A stretch of 64,000 nucleotides of DNA from Leptospira mtsangambouensis (GCF_004770475.1 NZ_RQHK01000002.1:1032001-1096000), one strand, 5' to 3'; positions 9,353 to 20,189 are shown, counted from the first letter of the stretch. Notes: a model not told the origin generated them from the letters alone. Numbers and translations are program-made.

Positions 9353-10756
9353 CTAAATTAAATATTTTGCAAACACTGTGGCAAGTCCGAGGAAAAAGAA
9401 AAATCCACATACATCTGTGGTTGCTGTCACAAAGATAGATGAAGCAATCGCCGGGTCCACCCGCATCGCTTTTAAAACAATGGGGACAAGGGACCCAGTG
9501 AGAGATGCTACAATCATATTCACAAGCATAGCAGTTCCTACCACAAGACCAAGTACAAGATTCCCTTTCACAAAAAAGATCATAAGTCCTGTAACGGTTC
9601 CGAGTACAAACCCATTCAAAACACCGATCGTAAATTCTTTTCTTACCGCTTCCCACCAATTGGAAAAAGAAAGATCTCCAGTGGCAATATTACGAATAAC
9701 AACTGTTACGGACTGCGTTCCTGCATTCCCACCAAGACCTGCCACAATTGGCATAAGAGTCGCAAGTACCACAATTTGCGAAATCGTATCTTCAAAAAAT
9801 GCAACAACAGTCGAACTCACAAAGGCAGTGAGTAAATTGACATTGAGCCAAATAATCCTACGTTTTACCGATTGTAAAATGGGGGTAGAAAGTCTTTCGT
9901 CTTCAGAAACCCCGGCCATGAGGAGGATATCTTCTGAAGCTTCCTCTTCCACAATTTCTAATACATCATCAACAGTGATCCGACCAATGATCCTTCCCAA
10001 ATCATCCGTTACCGCTGCACTGAATAAATCGTATTTTTTAAAGGTATTGGCAACCTCTTCCTGATCCACGTCGTAATGAAAGGCAAATACAGAAAAATTG
10101 GTTATCTTTGCCACTTTGGTATTGATCGGAGTGAGAAATAAATCTTTTAAAGGGATGAATCCTTCCAAAACTCCATCTTCATCTGTGACATACACTTGGT
10201 AGATATCTTCAATTTCCTTTGCTTTTTTTCGAACATTAATGATTCCTTTGCGAACATTGTCTGTGATGGAAACAGTGGCAAAGTCTTTGGACATAAGTCG
10301 TCCTGCTGAAGACTCACGAAATCCAAGTTGAGATCGAATTTCAAAACTATCAGCTTTACTTAAGTTTGCTAAAACTAACTCTCGTTTAGCGCTAGGTAGA
10401 TAGGAAAGAAGGTATGTTGTTTCATCCGTTTCAATATGGTTCAGAGTATTGGAGATTTCATCTACAGAAAGTTCCTCTAAAAAAGACTCTAAAGTCTCTT
10501 CTTCCATTTTGACTAAGGCATAGGCCTGGTCTTCTTTCGGTAGGATACGGAAAAGGTATAATTCCTCTTCCCTTTCTAAATCACGAAATAAAGTGACGAT
10601 GTCTGCGGGGTGAGCCCCATCTAGCATCTCTTTTAATTGTTTTGAATTTTCTTCGGAAACTAGGGTTTTGATCTGTCCGACAAATTCATCATAGGAATCG
10701 CTCTCTCTGTCGATTTTGATTCGGAATTCGGACTCTTTCTTTCTTTCTTCTTCCAT
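9353..10756 (-). CDS. mgtE: Magnesium transporter MgtE
   Basis: A 467-residue Mg2+ channel of the MgtE family. The order is standard: acidic N-terminal helical domain (about 30-145) with the HPADIVTLFRDL motif, two CBS domains (about 150-270) that sense Mg2+, a connecting helix, and five membrane helices in the C-terminal third. Conserved pore-region motifs GLGGNAGTQS and TDVCGFF are present. No M-box riboswitch fits, because only about 65 bases separate it from the divergent gene. Confident call on family; gating by Mg2+ is inferred from the family. Confidence 0.95.
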   Translation of the reverse strand: MEEERKKESEFRIKIDRESDSYDEFVGQIKTLVSEENSKQLKEMLDGAHPADIVTLFRDLEREEELYLFRILPKEDQAYALVKMEEETLESFLEELSVDEISNTLNHIETDETTYLLSYLPSAKRELVLANLSKADSFEIRSQLGFRESSAGRLMSKDFATVSITDNVRKGIINVRKKAKEIEDIYQVYVTDEDGVLEGFIPLKDLFLTPINTKVAKITNFSVFAFHYDVDQEEVANTFKKYDLFSAAVTDDLGRIIGRITVDDVLEIVEEEASEDILLMAGVSEDERLSTPILQSVKRRIIWLNVNLLTAFVSSTVVAFFEDTISQIVVLATLMPIVAGLGGNAGTQSVTVVIRNIATGDLSFSNWWEAVRKEFTIGVLNGFVLGTVTGLMIFFVKGNLVLGLVVGTAMLVNMIVASLTGSLVPIVLKAMRVDPAIASSIFVTATTDVCGFFFFLGLATVFAKYLI

Positions 10757-10821
10757 AAATCAGCGGATTTCCTGAAATTTACAATTGACGGTTATGTCAC
10801 GTGGAGCATAGGCTATATCCT

Positions 10822-11514
10822 ATGTCGGCACGAGTTCGAATTTTGAAAACGAATCTTTTTCTTCTCCTAGTTTTTTCCCAATGTGTTCTTTTCGAACCAA
10901 AAATTAATAAGGTTCCCGATGCCTATGTTCGGGACGAAGTGATGAATGCCGAACAAAAGAACGCAACAAGAGTTCTAACCGATCGCATCATCAAATTGAA
11001 TAACGAAGTTTCGGCCCAAAGAAAGGCCAACACTCTCACAACCCAAGCCATCAAAATCTCTCAGTCCAAAGTCACAAAACACAGTGCTCAACGTGATTTG
11101 GCCAGAAACAAAGAAACTTATTTTGTTTTGAAAGAAGACTCTGCCACATCCAAAAAGTATTTAGAAGAAAGCCAAGGTCATGAATTGGAGCGCGCCAAAG
11201 AAGAAACAAGATACAAAACCTGGGTACAAAAGGAAAAAGAAGACAAGGCTTATTTGGAAATGAAAGAAGCAGCTCTCGGGGAACTCATCGCAGAACTGGA
11301 ATTAGTTCGTTCCGAAATTGCAGTTAAGTTCCAAGAATCTCAAGGAAAAACTCCCGCTGATCCAGAATACATCAAAAAAGAAATTTATGAAACCCAATAT
11401 GCGGAAAAAAAATCAGATGCTCGTCGTCGTGTCTCTGACTGGGAACGGGTGAAAACAGAAGCACCGAGTTTACCAAAAGTCAATTTAGAGGATAGTTTTG
11501 ATGATGCGAAATAA
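10822..11514 (+). CDS. Coiled-coil lipoprotein
   Basis: A predicted lipoprotein of 230 residues from the ATG at 10822. An in-frame GTG seven codons upstream would lengthen the signal peptide without reason. The signal sequence ends VFSQC, a plausible spirochaetal lipobox. Most of the mature protein is highly charged and heptad-like from about residue 45 to 200, pointing to a long helical or coiled-coil rod. I recognise no family. It overlaps the start of the next gene, an OmpA-domain protein that also has a long coiled coil, so the two products probably form one envelope structure. Confidence 0.7.
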   Translation: MSARVRILKTNLFLLLVFSQCVLFEPKINKVPDAYVRDEVMNAEQKNATRVLTDRIIKLNNEVSAQRKANTLTTQAIKISQSKVTKHSAQRDLARNKETYFVLKEDSATSKKYLEESQGHELERAKEETRYKTWVQKEKEDKAYLEMKEAALGELIAELELVRSEIAVKFQESQGKTPADPEYIKKEIYETQYAEKKSDARRRVSDWERVKTEAPSLPKVNLEDSFDDAK

Positions 11515-12553
11515 AATCCAATTCATTGGCATCCTCTTCTTATACGGTTTTCTATCCGTAACAAAAATCTCTGCCGATTGGGTATATTTCCCTTATGAGT
11601 ACAACCAAATTTATAAAGAAAAATATGCTTTAGAATTGGAATTAGCTGACATTCGCAAACAACACCAAAACGAACTGAACCGGTTAGAAGAAGAAAAAAA
11701 AGAACTCCAAACGCAAAACCGAAATCTCACTGAAGATTTGGAATTGGAAAAACGCAATCGCGCCAAAGAACAAGATGAATATTCCGACAAAATGCGTGAT
11801 TACGATATGCGCCTTCGCAGTCTGGAAAAAAAGGGAACAGATAAGGAACGCCTTCTTGCGGAAGAAAATCGAAAACGAGAAGAAAAAGACCGGGCCGATT
11901 TAGATGCTTATAAGAAAAAACTCGAAGACAAAGAGAGGGAATGCCTCCAAAAAGAACAAAAACTTCGAGATACCTATGAATCAAAAATTGATGAACTCAA
12001 AGAAAGAATTCGTAATTTAGAAGAGGAACTAGGAAACCTTCGCAAACTCACAAAAGAACAAAAAAGAGAATTGGAACGCCTCGCGGAACAAACAAAAGAG
12101 TTTGAAGAAAAATTAGCAAAAGAAATTACCTCTGGCCAAATTCGACTCAAACGATTTCACAATAAACTCATCATCAATATCGATGATAAAATTTCCTTTG
12201 ATAGTGGCTCCTCGGAACTAAAACCTGCCATTCTTCCTGCCATCGATAAGATCCGAGAGATCCTTGCTTCTTATCCAGAGAACTATATTGTTGTGGAAGG
12301 ACATACTGACAATGTTCCGATCAAAACTAAGTTTCGAAACAATTGGCATCTTTCCAGCGAACGAGCATTATCCGTTTTGGAATATATGTTACAGAATAAA
12401 AATCTAAACCCAAAAAACTTTTCGAGCGCAGGTTATGGTGAATTCCAACCAATTGTTCCCAATACTTCCAAAGAAAATAAGGCGCTCAATCGTCGTGTGG
12501 ACATTGTTGTGGTACCAAGAGCCACTGGGTCACTGAACACAAACAATGACTAA
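11501..12553 (+). CDS. OmpA-domain protein with long coiled coil
   Basis: A 350-residue exported protein. The start ATG at 11501 is placed by GAGG nine bases upstream, inside the end of the previous gene. A signal peptide (to about residue 26, ending ISADW) is followed by a continuous charged coiled coil from about 30 to 215. The C-terminal domain (about 225-345) is OmpA/MotB-like and binds peptidoglycan in that family: FDSGSSELKP, VEGHTDNVPI, NWHLSSERA and NRRVDIVV are all present. The NVPI and NWxLSxxRA forms are closer to MotB-type than to classic OmpA. No motor-stator membrane helix with a channel Asp is seen, so it is not MotB itself. Confidence 0.85.
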   Translation: MMRNKIQFIGILFLYGFLSVTKISADWVYFPYEYNQIYKEKYALELELADIRKQHQNELNRLEEEKKELQTQNRNLTEDLELEKRNRAKEQDEYSDKMRDYDMRLRSLEKKGTDKERLLAEENRKREEKDRADLDAYKKKLEDKERECLQKEQKLRDTYESKIDELKERIRNLEEELGNLRKLTKEQKRELERLAEQTKEFEEKLAKEITSGQIRLKRFHNKLIINIDDKISFDSGSSELKPAILPAIDKIREILASYPENYIVVEGHTDNVPIKTKFRNNWHLSSERALSVLEYMLQNKNLNPKNFSSAGYGEFQPIVPNTSKENKALNRRVDIVVVPRATGSLNTNND

Positions 12554-13502
12554 ACCAAGACCCAAACGTTCCCGATTGGTATTTTTTTTAAGCCTATCTG
12601 GTATTTTATCCATAGCTATTTTTTTTATCGAATGGATTGGTTCTAGGGAAAGTGGAAGCCTTGCTCTATTCGCAGATGCAGGCCATATCTTTACTGACGT
12701 ATTTGCCCATCTCATTTCTTTATTTGCCCTACTCATTGCATCGAAAAAACCTACAACAAGATACCCATTTGGATTTCACCGTTTTGAGGTGCTTGCGGCC
12801 TTATTCAATGGCTTTCTACTCATTGGCATTGCCCTTTTCATTTTATACGAAAGTTATTTACGTTTTTCAGGAACGGCACATGTAGAACCCGACTCAATGT
12901 TGGCTTATGCTGCCATTGGTTTTGGAATCAATTTGGTATCGGCGGGGCTTCTTGTGGGAGTGAGTAAAACCAGTCTCAACTTAAAGTCAGCCTATTTGCA
13001 TGTTCTAAGTGATCTATTAGGAACCTTGGCAGTAGTCCTCGGAGCTCTTATCATTCGTTTCACCGGATTTAAAGAAGTGGATCATTTCCTTAGTGTGATT
13101 CTTGGAATTTTTATCCTAAAAACTTCTTATGGAATCGTAAAAGAATCTATTGAAATATTAATCGAAGCTGACACGAGTGATTTTGACAAAGAACATTTGT
13201 TAGAGCATATTAAAGTATTAAAAGGGATTGAGGCCGTTTCTCAAATTACTGTTCGAAAACTCACTTCCGGTGTATTTTCTGTCGAATTACAGATCTTAGT
13301 AAACCAAAACACAGACAGAGATAAAATCGTATTAGAAATTCACAAAGTCCTTAAGTGCGAATTTGGAGTACCTTTTGTTTCTGTAGAAATTCTATCCTCT
13401 TCACTCAAAGAAAAATTAGAAGAAATTTCTGTTAGAGAAACGGAACGTGAGTTTGGCCATCATGGGCATAGCCACGGACATGCGCACGACCACCACCATT
13501 AA
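12546..13502 (+). CDS. Cation diffusion facilitator (zinc-type) exporter
   Basis: A 318-residue CDF family metal/proton antiporter, expected to export Zn2+ or a similar divalent ion from the cytoplasm. Six membrane helices are evident. The HxxxD metal site occurs in helix 2 (AGHIFTD) and helix 5 (HVLSD), the pairing typical of zinc-type members. A cytoplasmic ferredoxin-like domain follows (about 215-295), and the tail is a histidine-rich strip (HHGHSHGHAHDHHH) likely to bind metal. Its ATG overlaps the preceding stop by 8 bases, so it is translationally coupled to the OmpA-domain gene. Its stop shares a TTAA with the converging gene. Confidence 0.93.
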   Translation: MTKPRPKRSRLVFFLSLSGILSIAIFFIEWIGSRESGSLALFADAGHIFTDVFAHLISLFALLIASKKPTTRYPFGFHRFEVLAALFNGFLLIGIALFILYESYLRFSGTAHVEPDSMLAYAAIGFGINLVSAGLLVGVSKTSLNLKSAYLHVLSDLLGTLAVVLGALIIRFTGFKEVDHFLSVILGIFILKTSYGIVKESIEILIEADTSDFDKEHLLEHIKVLKGIEAVSQITVRKLTSGVFSVELQILVNQNTDRDKIVLEIHKVLKCEFGVPFVSVEILSSSLKEKLEEISVRETEREFGHHGHSHGHAHDHHH

Positions 13503-14566
13503 GAAAGTTTTCTTTTTTTCTTTTGGATTAAATACTCCGTGAACTGGTCTTCCCAAACAAAAAGTTGGAAGTCTGGATCGACAGACTTTAGATCTTTTGG
13601 AGATCCTAAATTCCAATGTTTGCTCAGTGCCAGAAGAAGTCCCTCTGTCGGATAAGGAAAACCAGAAAGTAAAAAAACCGTATCTGGATTTCCTTTGCAC
13701 TCTGATAAAAAATTGTTTCGCCAGAGAGTGAGTTTTTCTCTTTCCTCTTTTACAAATTCATTTTCCAAAGAGACTTTTTTGGATTTTCCAATGAGTAAGG
13801 ATACCAAAGAAAGAAGTTCTTTTAGTCTTAGTTCCATTCCCAATTTTCCATAGTTTTCTAAAATCAAATCTTCTGGCTGAATCGGATATTCGCATAACTT
13901 TAGTTTGAGGTGGGTAACCAGCGGAGTAAAATCGGTATGGAAGGATTCTTCACTAGTTTGGTTAGAATTGTTAGAATCTTGCCTTATGATTGGACTTTTT
14001 GTATTTTGATTCCGTTTGACCAAATAAACTGGATTTCCCTCTTCCGATTTGGTCACCCAAAAGATGGTATCTGCTTCCGCCCCATTTGTGATAAAGGATT
14101 TAGTTCCAGATAACTTTCCTTCTGTAACCCTCGAACTTAACTTTTTAAGTTTCGTTTCCCAACCAGGTTCACTCACTCCCACAGCATAAATTTTCGTCGG
14201 ATTGCCAGTTCGAAAAGCATCCCAAAGCGAATGAAGAACCTCTTGGGTTAGAGTTTTCAGATTCTGATTTTGGTTATGGTTTTCTAAATGGATTCGGCTC
14301 GCATGACCAAGGATTCCTCCGGCCACATTCACTTCCACCATACAAGAAAGGCTTAAGGAAACTCCAACCGGCTCTTCTGCCAAAAGAGAAAGTTTCTTTT
14401 GAAATTCTAAATAAGACTCGAGACCAAGTAGGAAATGGTAGAAACCTTCATAGATAAGATAAGGTTTCCAACTCCGGTAAAAGCCCTCGATTCCTTCTGA
14501 ATCTTTTGGATAGGGAGATCCAGAGTTTCCATATTTCAGAATCAAATTTTCGGGATACAAACTCAC
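13499..14566 (-). CDS. Short acyl-CoA-dehydrogenase-like protein
   Basis: A 355-residue protein with partial likeness to acyl-CoA dehydrogenases. The recognisable part is the central beta domain near residues 120-170, where AVGVSEPGWETK and LSGTKSFITNGAEADTIFWV mirror the FAD-binding stretch of the family (T/SEP and GxKxFITNA). The N-terminal helical domain is poorly conserved and the C-terminal domain is short, compared with a normal length of 380-400. I cannot find the usual catalytic Glu context. It starts at GTG, 6 bases after uvrA, and is probably cotranscribed. It may be a degenerate or repurposed flavoprotein. Confidence 0.6.
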   Translation of the reverse strand: MSLYPENLILKYGNSGSPYPKDSEGIEGFYRSWKPYLIYEGFYHFLLGLESYLEFQKKLSLLAEEPVGVSLSLSCMVEVNVAGGILGHASRIHLENHNQNQNLKTLTQEVLHSLWDAFRTGNPTKIYAVGVSEPGWETKLKKLSSRVTEGKLSGTKSFITNGAEADTIFWVTKSEEGNPVYLVKRNQNTKSPIIRQDSNNSNQTSEESFHTDFTPLVTHLKLKLCEYPIQPEDLILENYGKLGMELRLKELLSLVSLLIGKSKKVSLENEFVKEEREKLTLWRNNFLSECKGNPDTVFLLSGFPYPTEGLLLALSKHWNLGSPKDLKSVDPDFQLFVWEDQFTEYLIQKKKRKLS

Positions 14567-14572
14567 AAAAAT

Positions 14573-17464
14573 TTACTTAGATTTCTTTTTAGAAAATTTG
14601 GCATCGAGAGCCTTCTCTTCTTCCAAAACCTTTTTTAAATACTGACCAGTAAACGAACGTTTAACGGCAACAATTTCTTCAGGAGTCCCTGTGGCGATCA
14701 CCTCACCACCTCCGTCTCCACCTTCAGGACCAATGTCTATGATATAGTCTGCTGCTTTGATCACATCTAAGTTATGTTCGATGATGACCATTGAATTTCC
14801 TTTGTCCACAAGCACTTGTAAAACAGAGAGAAGTTTTTCTATGTCTTCAAAATGAAGGCCAGTCGTCGGTTCATCTAAAATATAGAGTGTTTTGCCTGTT
14901 GGTCTTTTGGAAAGTTCTGTAGAAAGTTTGATCCTTTGCGCTTCTCCCCCGGAAAAGGTAGTGGCAGCTTGTCCGAGTTTGATATAACCAAGGCCCACAT
15001 CCATCAGAGTGTCTAGTTTTCTTTTGAGGTTTGGGATATTTTCGAAAAAAACGACAGCTTCTTCTACGGTCATATCCAAAATATCAGAAATATGTTTTCC
15101 TTTGTATTTGACCTCTAAGGTTTCACGGTTGTATCTTTTCCCCTTACAGACTTCACATTCCACATAAATATCGGGAAGGAAATGCATTTCAATTTTTAAG
15201 ATTCCATCCCCTTCACATTTTTCACAGCGTCCTCCAGCTACGTTGAAACTAAATCGCCCTGGGCCATAACCCCGAACTTTTGCTTCTTCGAGTCCACTGA
15301 ATAAATCTCTTACAAATGTAAACAAACCAGTGTAAGTTGCCGGATTGGAACGAGGAGTCCTACCTATGGCCGATTGGTCAATATTGATGACTTTATCAAT
15401 TTGGTCTTTGCCAATGATTTTTTTGTGTTTTCCTGGAACAAGTTTCATTCCCATCACAGAACTTGCGAGTTCCTTATAAAGAATTTCATTGATGAGAGTG
15501 GACTTTCCAGAACCGGAAACCCCCGTAACCACCGTTAGTGTCCCTAGTGGAATGGATACTTCCACATTCTTTAGGTTGTTATGTGTAGCTCCAGTGATCT
15601 TTAAAAACTTTCCATTTCCTACCCGCCTCGTTTCCGGCATGGAGATTCTTTTTTCCCCAGATAAAAACTTCCCTGTGACAGAATGTTTGTCCTTTTTGAT
15701 TTGTTCTGGAGTTCCAAAAGAAACAATCTCGCCGCCGTGGACTCCAGCCCCAGGGCCCATATCCACAATGAAATCAGCCTCTTCCATCGTTTCTTTGTCA
15801 TGTTCCACCACAAGAACTGTATTTCCTAAGTTACGAAGGCCTTTTAAGGTTTGGACGAGTTTCGTATTGTCTCTTTGGTGAAGACCAATGGATGGTTCAT
15901 CCAAAATGTACAAAACGCCCATTAGGCGAGAACCAATTTGGGTTGCAAGGCGAATCCTTTGCATTTCACCACCGGATAAAGTTCCAGCAGCACGGCTTAA
16001 ATTCAAATACCCAACTCCCACATCGTTTAAAAAATGAAGTCGTTGTAAAATCTCCTTTAAGATGGGTTTGGAGATGGTATCTTCTGCCCCTTTGTAATCA
16101 GAGGATTTGGTAAAGTCCAAGGCCTTTTCAATCGAGAATCCAGTATAAGCATCAATTCCAATCCCTTGGACTTTGACAGCCAGTGCTTCTGGACGAAGGC
16201 GTTTTCCATTACATTCATCGCAGTCGTGATTGGTCATAAAGGATTCAAACCATTGGCGCATAGAATCTGATTTGGTTTCTTTGTACCTTCGTTTGAGGTT
16301 CGGAATCACACCTTCATAGTTTTTGGAAAATTCATAATGGGAATTGGCACCACGAAAATCATAATCAATATGAATGGAAGAATCTCCATGTAAAATGGTA
16401 TTTCTCACTTTTTCAGGTAAATCTTTCCAAGAGGTATTTAAGTTGAATTTTAATTTTTTGGATAACGCTTGTATGGTGGCCATATACCAATAGGAATTGG
16501 ATTTGGACCCTCCCCAAGCTTCAATACAACCTTCTGCCAAAGAAGCTTCACGATCAGTGACAAGAAGGGATTCATCAAATTCCAAGAGGGCACCAAGGCC
16601 ATCACAATTGGAACAAGCACCAAAAGGTGAGTTAAAGGAAAATAGTCTCGGAGTGAGTTCGGGGATACTCACATCATCACATTTGGGGCAGGATAATTTT
16701 TGTGAAAAAAGATGATCCTTTTCACCGTCTTCTACAACCACAATCCCCTCGGCAGTTTTTAAAGCGGTTTCCACAGAATCAGACAACCGAGATTGAATTC
16801 CTGGTTTCATCACAATCCGGTCCACAACGATGTCGATATCGGCTTTGAAATTTTTCTTTAATGGAATTTCATCTTCGAGGGAATACACTTCCCCATTCAC
16901 TCGCACCCGATTGAATCCTTCTTTTTTATAACGTTCGAGGACTTCTTTGTGTTCCCCTTTTTTCCCTTGGATGACAGGGGCCATAATTTGGAGTTTGGTT
17001 CCTTCGGGAAATAAATTGATCCGGTCAGTAATTTGGTCTACAGACAGGCTAGAAATTGGAGTCCCACATTTCGGACAATGCGGTTTCCCAACACGAGCAT
17101 ATAACAGCCGTAAATAATCATAAATTTCAGTGACAGTACCCACCGTCGAACGAGGGTTCCTATGTGTTGTTTTTTGTTCGATGGAGATGGCAGGGCTTAA
17201 ACCTTCAATTTGGTCTACCTCGGGTTTTTCCATTTGTCCAAGGAATTGGCGGGCATAACTGGAAAGAGACTCTACATACCTTCGTTGCCCCTCGGCATAA
17301 ATGGTATCAAAGGCCAAAGAAGACTTACCTGATCCAGAAAGCCCAGTAATCACCACAAGTTTATCCCTGGGGATATCAAGATTTACGTTTTTTAGGTTAT
17401 GTTCACGAGCGCCACGAATACGAATAAAGGAATCCACAACGGATAGCTTGTTTTCCTCTTTCAT
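14573..17464 (-). CDS. uvrA: Excinuclease ABC subunit A
   Basis: A 963-residue UvrA, the damage-recognition ATPase of nucleotide excision repair. Both ABC modules are complete: Walker [13 protein letters not shown] near the start and [14 protein letters not shown] in the second half, with signatures [12 protein letters not shown] and [12 protein letters not shown]. Zinc-finger Cys pairs are visible ([19 protein letters not shown] with CEVCKGKR). The C-terminal end is basic. Length is near the usual 940. uvrB and uvrC are not in the window. The gene diverges from the SppA-type gene with 40 bases between starts. Confidence 0.98.
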   Translation of the reverse strand: MKEENKLSVVDSFIRIRGAREHNLKNVNLDIPRDKLVVITGLSGSGKSSLAFDTIYAEGQRRYVESLSSYARQFLGQMEKPEVDQIEGLSPAISIEQKTTHRNPRSTVGTVTEIYDYLRLLYARVGKPHCPKCGTPISSLSVDQITDRINLFPEGTKLQIMAPVIQGKKGEHKEVLERYKKEGFNRVRVNGEVYSLEDEIPLKKNFKADIDIVVDRIVMKPGIQSRLSDSVETALKTAEGIVVVEDGEKDHLFSQKLSCPKCDDVSIPELTPRLFSFNSPFGACSNCDGLGALLEFDESLLVTDREASLAEGCIEAWGGSKSNSYWYMATIQALSKKLKFNLNTSWKDLPEKVRNTILHGDSSIHIDYDFRGANSHYEFSKNYEGVIPNLKRRYKETKSDSMRQWFESFMTNHDCDECNGKRLRPEALAVKVQGIGIDAYTGFSIEKALDFTKSSDYKGAEDTISKPILKEILQRLHFLNDVGVGYLNLSRAAGTLSGGEMQRIRLATQIGSRLMGVLYILDEPSIGLHQRDNTKLVQTLKGLRNLGNTVLVVEHDKETMEEADFIVDMGPGAGVHGGEIVSFGTPEQIKKDKHSVTGKFLSGEKRISMPETRRVGNGKFLKITGATHNNLKNVEVSIPLGTLTVVTGVSGSGKSTLINEILYKELASSVMGMKLVPGKHKKIIGKDQIDKVINIDQSAIGRTPRSNPATYTGLFTFVRDLFSGLEEAKVRGYGPGRFSFNVAGGRCEKCEGDGILKIEMHFLPDIYVECEVCKGKRYNRETLEVKYKGKHISDILDMTVEEAVVFFENIPNLKRKLDTLMDVGLGYIKLGQAATTFSGGEAQRIKLSTELSKRPTGKTLYILDEPTTGLHFEDIEKLLSVLQVLVDKGNSMVIIEHNLDVIKAADYIIDIGPEGGDGGGEVIATGTPEEIVAVKRSFTGQYLKKVLEEEKALDAKFSKKKSK

Positions 17465-17504
17465 TCTGGAAAGAATTTTAAGAAATGACGGAAGAGGATC
17501 TTAC

Positions 17505-19139
17505 GTGTTTCGAATTCTTTTTTTAATCATTTTCCTTCCCTTCCGGCTTCTGTACTTACTTTACCTACGTCTAAGCCTAATTTTTCAAAGGGGTCGGGAA
17601 GTTTATGAATTGGAATTTCCTGCCGTCTTTGAGGATTCTTACAAATCATATTTTGTCAAAAAATTGCAAGGGAAGGAAGAAACGGTCACAAGACTCGAAC
17701 TTCTCATCCTTCTCAAACTCATCCAAAAAAATGAAAAAATCAAATCATTGGATATTTCTTTACCACCATTGGAATGGACTCTCTCTGAATTCTATGAAGT
17801 CAGAAACCAAATTTTAGCGATCAAAGAATCAGGGAAAAAAGTGAGAATATTTGCCAAAGAAGGTGGAGTCGGAACCTTACTTTTACTCACAGCCGCCACA
17901 GAAATATTTTTGGCCCCAGAATCTGAATTTATGGTTTTACTTCCAAGCGCCGAACCCATGTTTTTTGGTAAATTTTTAAAAACCTGGGGAATCGAAGTGC
18001 AAGCCTTTGCATCAGGCCCATACAAATCCTTTGCCGAAAGTTTTACACGAGGGGAATTTTCTAAAGAAGCAAAAAAGAATTTAGAAACTCTGATTTTAGA
18101 TTTACGTAAAGTATTACTTGCTGCCCTTACCAATGGACAAAAGTCTTTAGAATCTTTATTTTACAAACCGATGCTTTCAGCCGATGAACTTTTGTCAGCA
18201 GGTGTCATTACAGGAATCAAAACAGAGAACGAATTTTTCTCTGAAGACAGAAAAGTATTTTCTGGAAACTACCCATCTTTACATCATTCCATCAAAGATT
18301 TTTGTTTTTTCCCAAAACGAAAAGCAGAAGTGGTTGTCCTTCCCTTAGAAGGAGGAATTACCGGTGGGGACTATTTGCATAAAAATAGAGAAAACGGTAA
18401 AATTGAAGCTTTCTCACTCATCCCTAATCTAAAAGCACTTGCGGAAGATAAAAAAATAAAAGCTGTCATTTTAGAAATTTCCTCTCCCGGTGGATCTGCT
18501 TTTTATTCCGAACAAATCCATCAAGAAATTATGGAGCTCAAAAAAACAAAAATTGTCACCGCTTACTTTAAAGATACAGTGGCAAGTGGTGGTTATTATA
18601 TTGGTTCGGCGGTGGATCATATCACAGCCTCTCCTGTATGCATTACGGGATCCATTGGAGCCGTCAGTATCAGGGCCAACTTACAAAAGTTATACAAAAA
18701 ATTCCAACTGAATAAAGAAGCCGTAGGATTTTATCCCTTTCGCGACATCCATTCCGAATTCCAACCTCTCTCCAAACAAAGTGTACAATATTTGGAATCC
18801 CAAATCAAAAAAACGGAAGGCCTATTTTACCGCCGAGTTTCCGAAGGCCGAAAGATTCCTTTGGAAGAAATGCCAAAAATTGGAATGGGCCGAGTGTATT
18901 TGCCTACAGTGGAAAACAGAATTGTAGATTCCCTTGGAGGACTATTGGATGCCGTACACGACATCAAAGAAAGGTTAGGTGGAAAACCCATCATAGTGAC
19001 AGAGGAACTCCCAGCTTACAATTTGAAAAATAAAATCCCACTCCTTGGTGGGCTTATGGCTGAACTAAAATTTCTCGAATCTTTTAACGAAGTATCACTA
19101 TTAAGTCCCGTGCGCCTTTTTTGGAAAAATAGAAAGTAA
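17505..19139 (+). CDS. sppA: Signal peptide peptidase SppA, long (two-domain) S49 protease
   Basis: A 544-residue membrane serine protease that degrades cleaved signal peptides in the S49 family. A much longer frame reaches back over uvrA, but the GTG at 17505 has GAGG seven bases upstream and immediately opens a hydrophobic anchor (about residues 1-28). Two tandem S49 domains are present as in the E. coli-type 67K enzyme. The Lys general base is K174 in the first domain (SGPYKSF) and the Ser nucleophile is S361 in the second (ASGGYY), so the split active site is complete. The motif ISSPGGSAF is also intact. It converges on the sua5 gene with 8 bases between. Confidence 0.9.
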   Translation: MFRILFLIIFLPFRLLYLLYLRLSLIFQRGREVYELEFPAVFEDSYKSYFVKKLQGKEETVTRLELLILLKLIQKNEKIKSLDISLPPLEWTLSEFYEVRNQILAIKESGKKVRIFAKEGGVGTLLLLTAATEIFLAPESEFMVLLPSAEPMFFGKFLKTWGIEVQAFASGPYKSFAESFTRGEFSKEAKKNLETLILDLRKVLLAALTNGQKSLESLFYKPMLSADELLSAGVITGIKTENEFFSEDRKVFSGNYPSLHHSIKDFCFFPKRKAEVVVLPLEGGITGGDYLHKNRENGKIEAFSLIPNLKALAEDKKIKAVILEISSPGGSAFYSEQIHQEIMELKKTKIVTAYFKDTVASGGYYIGSAVDHITASPVCITGSIGAVSIRANLQKLYKKFQLNKEAVGFYPFRDIHSEFQPLSKQSVQYLESQIKKTEGLFYRRVSEGRKIPLEEMPKIGMGRVYLPTVENRIVDSLGGLLDAVHDIKERLGGKPIIVTEELPAYNLKNKIPLLGGLMAELKFLESFNEVSLLSPVRLFWKNRK

Positions 19140-19147
19140 ATTTTGTT

Positions 19148-20188
19148 TTAATTTCTACGGGAGGCTTTTTCGAGCCGGTTTCGTAAACCTTCCCATCCCC
19201 TACCCAGTTTGGGAGCTTCACAAATAATGGTTTGGATTTTAGCAAGATCACAGGCCTCAAAGAAAGCATAGAGTTTGGACGCATACTCTTCGTTTGTCGA
19301 CACAAGAGAAAAATGATCAAATTCCCTGAACCCTTCTCCTTCCTTGGAAAGAAAATCGTTTCTCTCAGACAAAACCTTTCCTTTCCCCTCATTTCCGGAT
19401 AAAGAAAAACCAATCCAAGCCGTCTCTTTGGGATCAAATCCAACCTCTAAACTATGGATGAATTCTTCGCTGGAAGCAATTACCACTTGTGCTGAGGGCG
19501 CGTAGTGTTTGTATTTGGTTCCTGGACTCAACGGAATATGGGAAACAGACAGGACAGGCGAAGATTCGAAAGGACTGGGCAAAATCAAGTCCGGTAGGAT
19601 TGTTTTTAACTCTTCTGATTCAATGGAACCAGGTCGGAGAAGAATTGGATGCTCTCCCACAAGACTCACCACTGTGGATTCAATTCCATAACTTGGTTCT
19701 TCCTCAATTAAGATTCCATCCACCTTCCCTTCGAAGTATCGCACAACGTCTGTTAGTTTGGTAAGGGAGGGCCTACCAGATAAATTGGCGGAAGGAGCGG
19801 AAACAGGTCCACCCGTCTGCCGAATCCATTCGCGGATGACAGGATTTTTTGGAATTCGAACGGCCAAAGTATCCAATTCCTTAGGAAATAACGATTTTTC
19901 TTTTTTCGGAAGGATGAGAGTGAGAGGGCCTGGCGAAAATTTTTCTAATAACTTTCGACCGAGTTCCCCTAATACACAAACCTCTTCAATGGATTCGATC
20001 GAATGAAAATGCGCAATCAAGGGATTGTCTTTCGGCCTTCCTTTGATTTCGTAAACCCGAAGGCAAGCCCCTTCCCTTCGGGTAGAGGCTCCAATTCCAT
20101 AAACCGTTTCTGTGGGAAAGATCACAACCTTGCCCTCTTGGATGAGGTTCGCAAGCAAACTTACATCCGAAGAGATTAAGGTTTTCAT
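19148..20188 (-). CDS. sua5: L-threonylcarbamoyladenylate synthase (Sua5 type)
   Basis: A 346-residue enzyme that makes threonylcarbamoyl-AMP from threonine, bicarbonate and ATP, the first step of t6A tRNA modification. The N-terminal YrdC domain has PTETVYGIG, KGRPKDNPL and APSANLSGRPS, the residues that bind nucleotide and threonine. The C-terminal third is the Sua5-specific domain, introduced by LSPGTKYKHYAP, which separates it from short TsaC/YrdC proteins. It begins 1 base after the GH18 gene on the same strand, so the pair is likely cotranscribed. Confidence 0.95.
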   Translation of the reverse strand: MKTLISSDVSLLANLIQEGKVVIFPTETVYGIGASTRREGACLRVYEIKGRPKDNPLIAHFHSIESIEEVCVLGELGRKLLEKFSPGPLTLILPKKEKSLFPKELDTLAVRIPKNPVIREWIRQTGGPVSAPSANLSGRPSLTKLTDVVRYFEGKVDGILIEEEPSYGIESTVVSLVGEHPILLRPGSIESEELKTILPDLILPSPFESSPVLSVSHIPLSPGTKYKHYAPSAQVVIASSEEFIHSLEVGFDPKETAWIGFSLSGNEGKGKVLSERNDFLSKEGEGFREFDHFSLVSTNEEYASKLYAFFEACDLAKIQTIICEAPKLGRGWEGLRNRLEKASRRN

Positions 20189-20189
20189 T

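Noticed and set aside
9378..10064. A 228-codon open frame on the plus strand across mgtE
   Set aside because: It is antisense to the well-conserved mgtE, has no protein-like motifs and no ribosome site, so it is a shadow frame.
10757..10821. Magnesium (M-box) riboswitch for mgtE
   Set aside because: The divergent intergenic space is only about 65 bases, too short for an M-box aptamer and platform.
17301..17504. Upstream extension of the SppA-type frame over uvrA
   Set aside because: The extension runs antisense to uvrA's conserved N-terminus and has no membrane or protease character; GTG 17505 with GAGG upstream is a better start.
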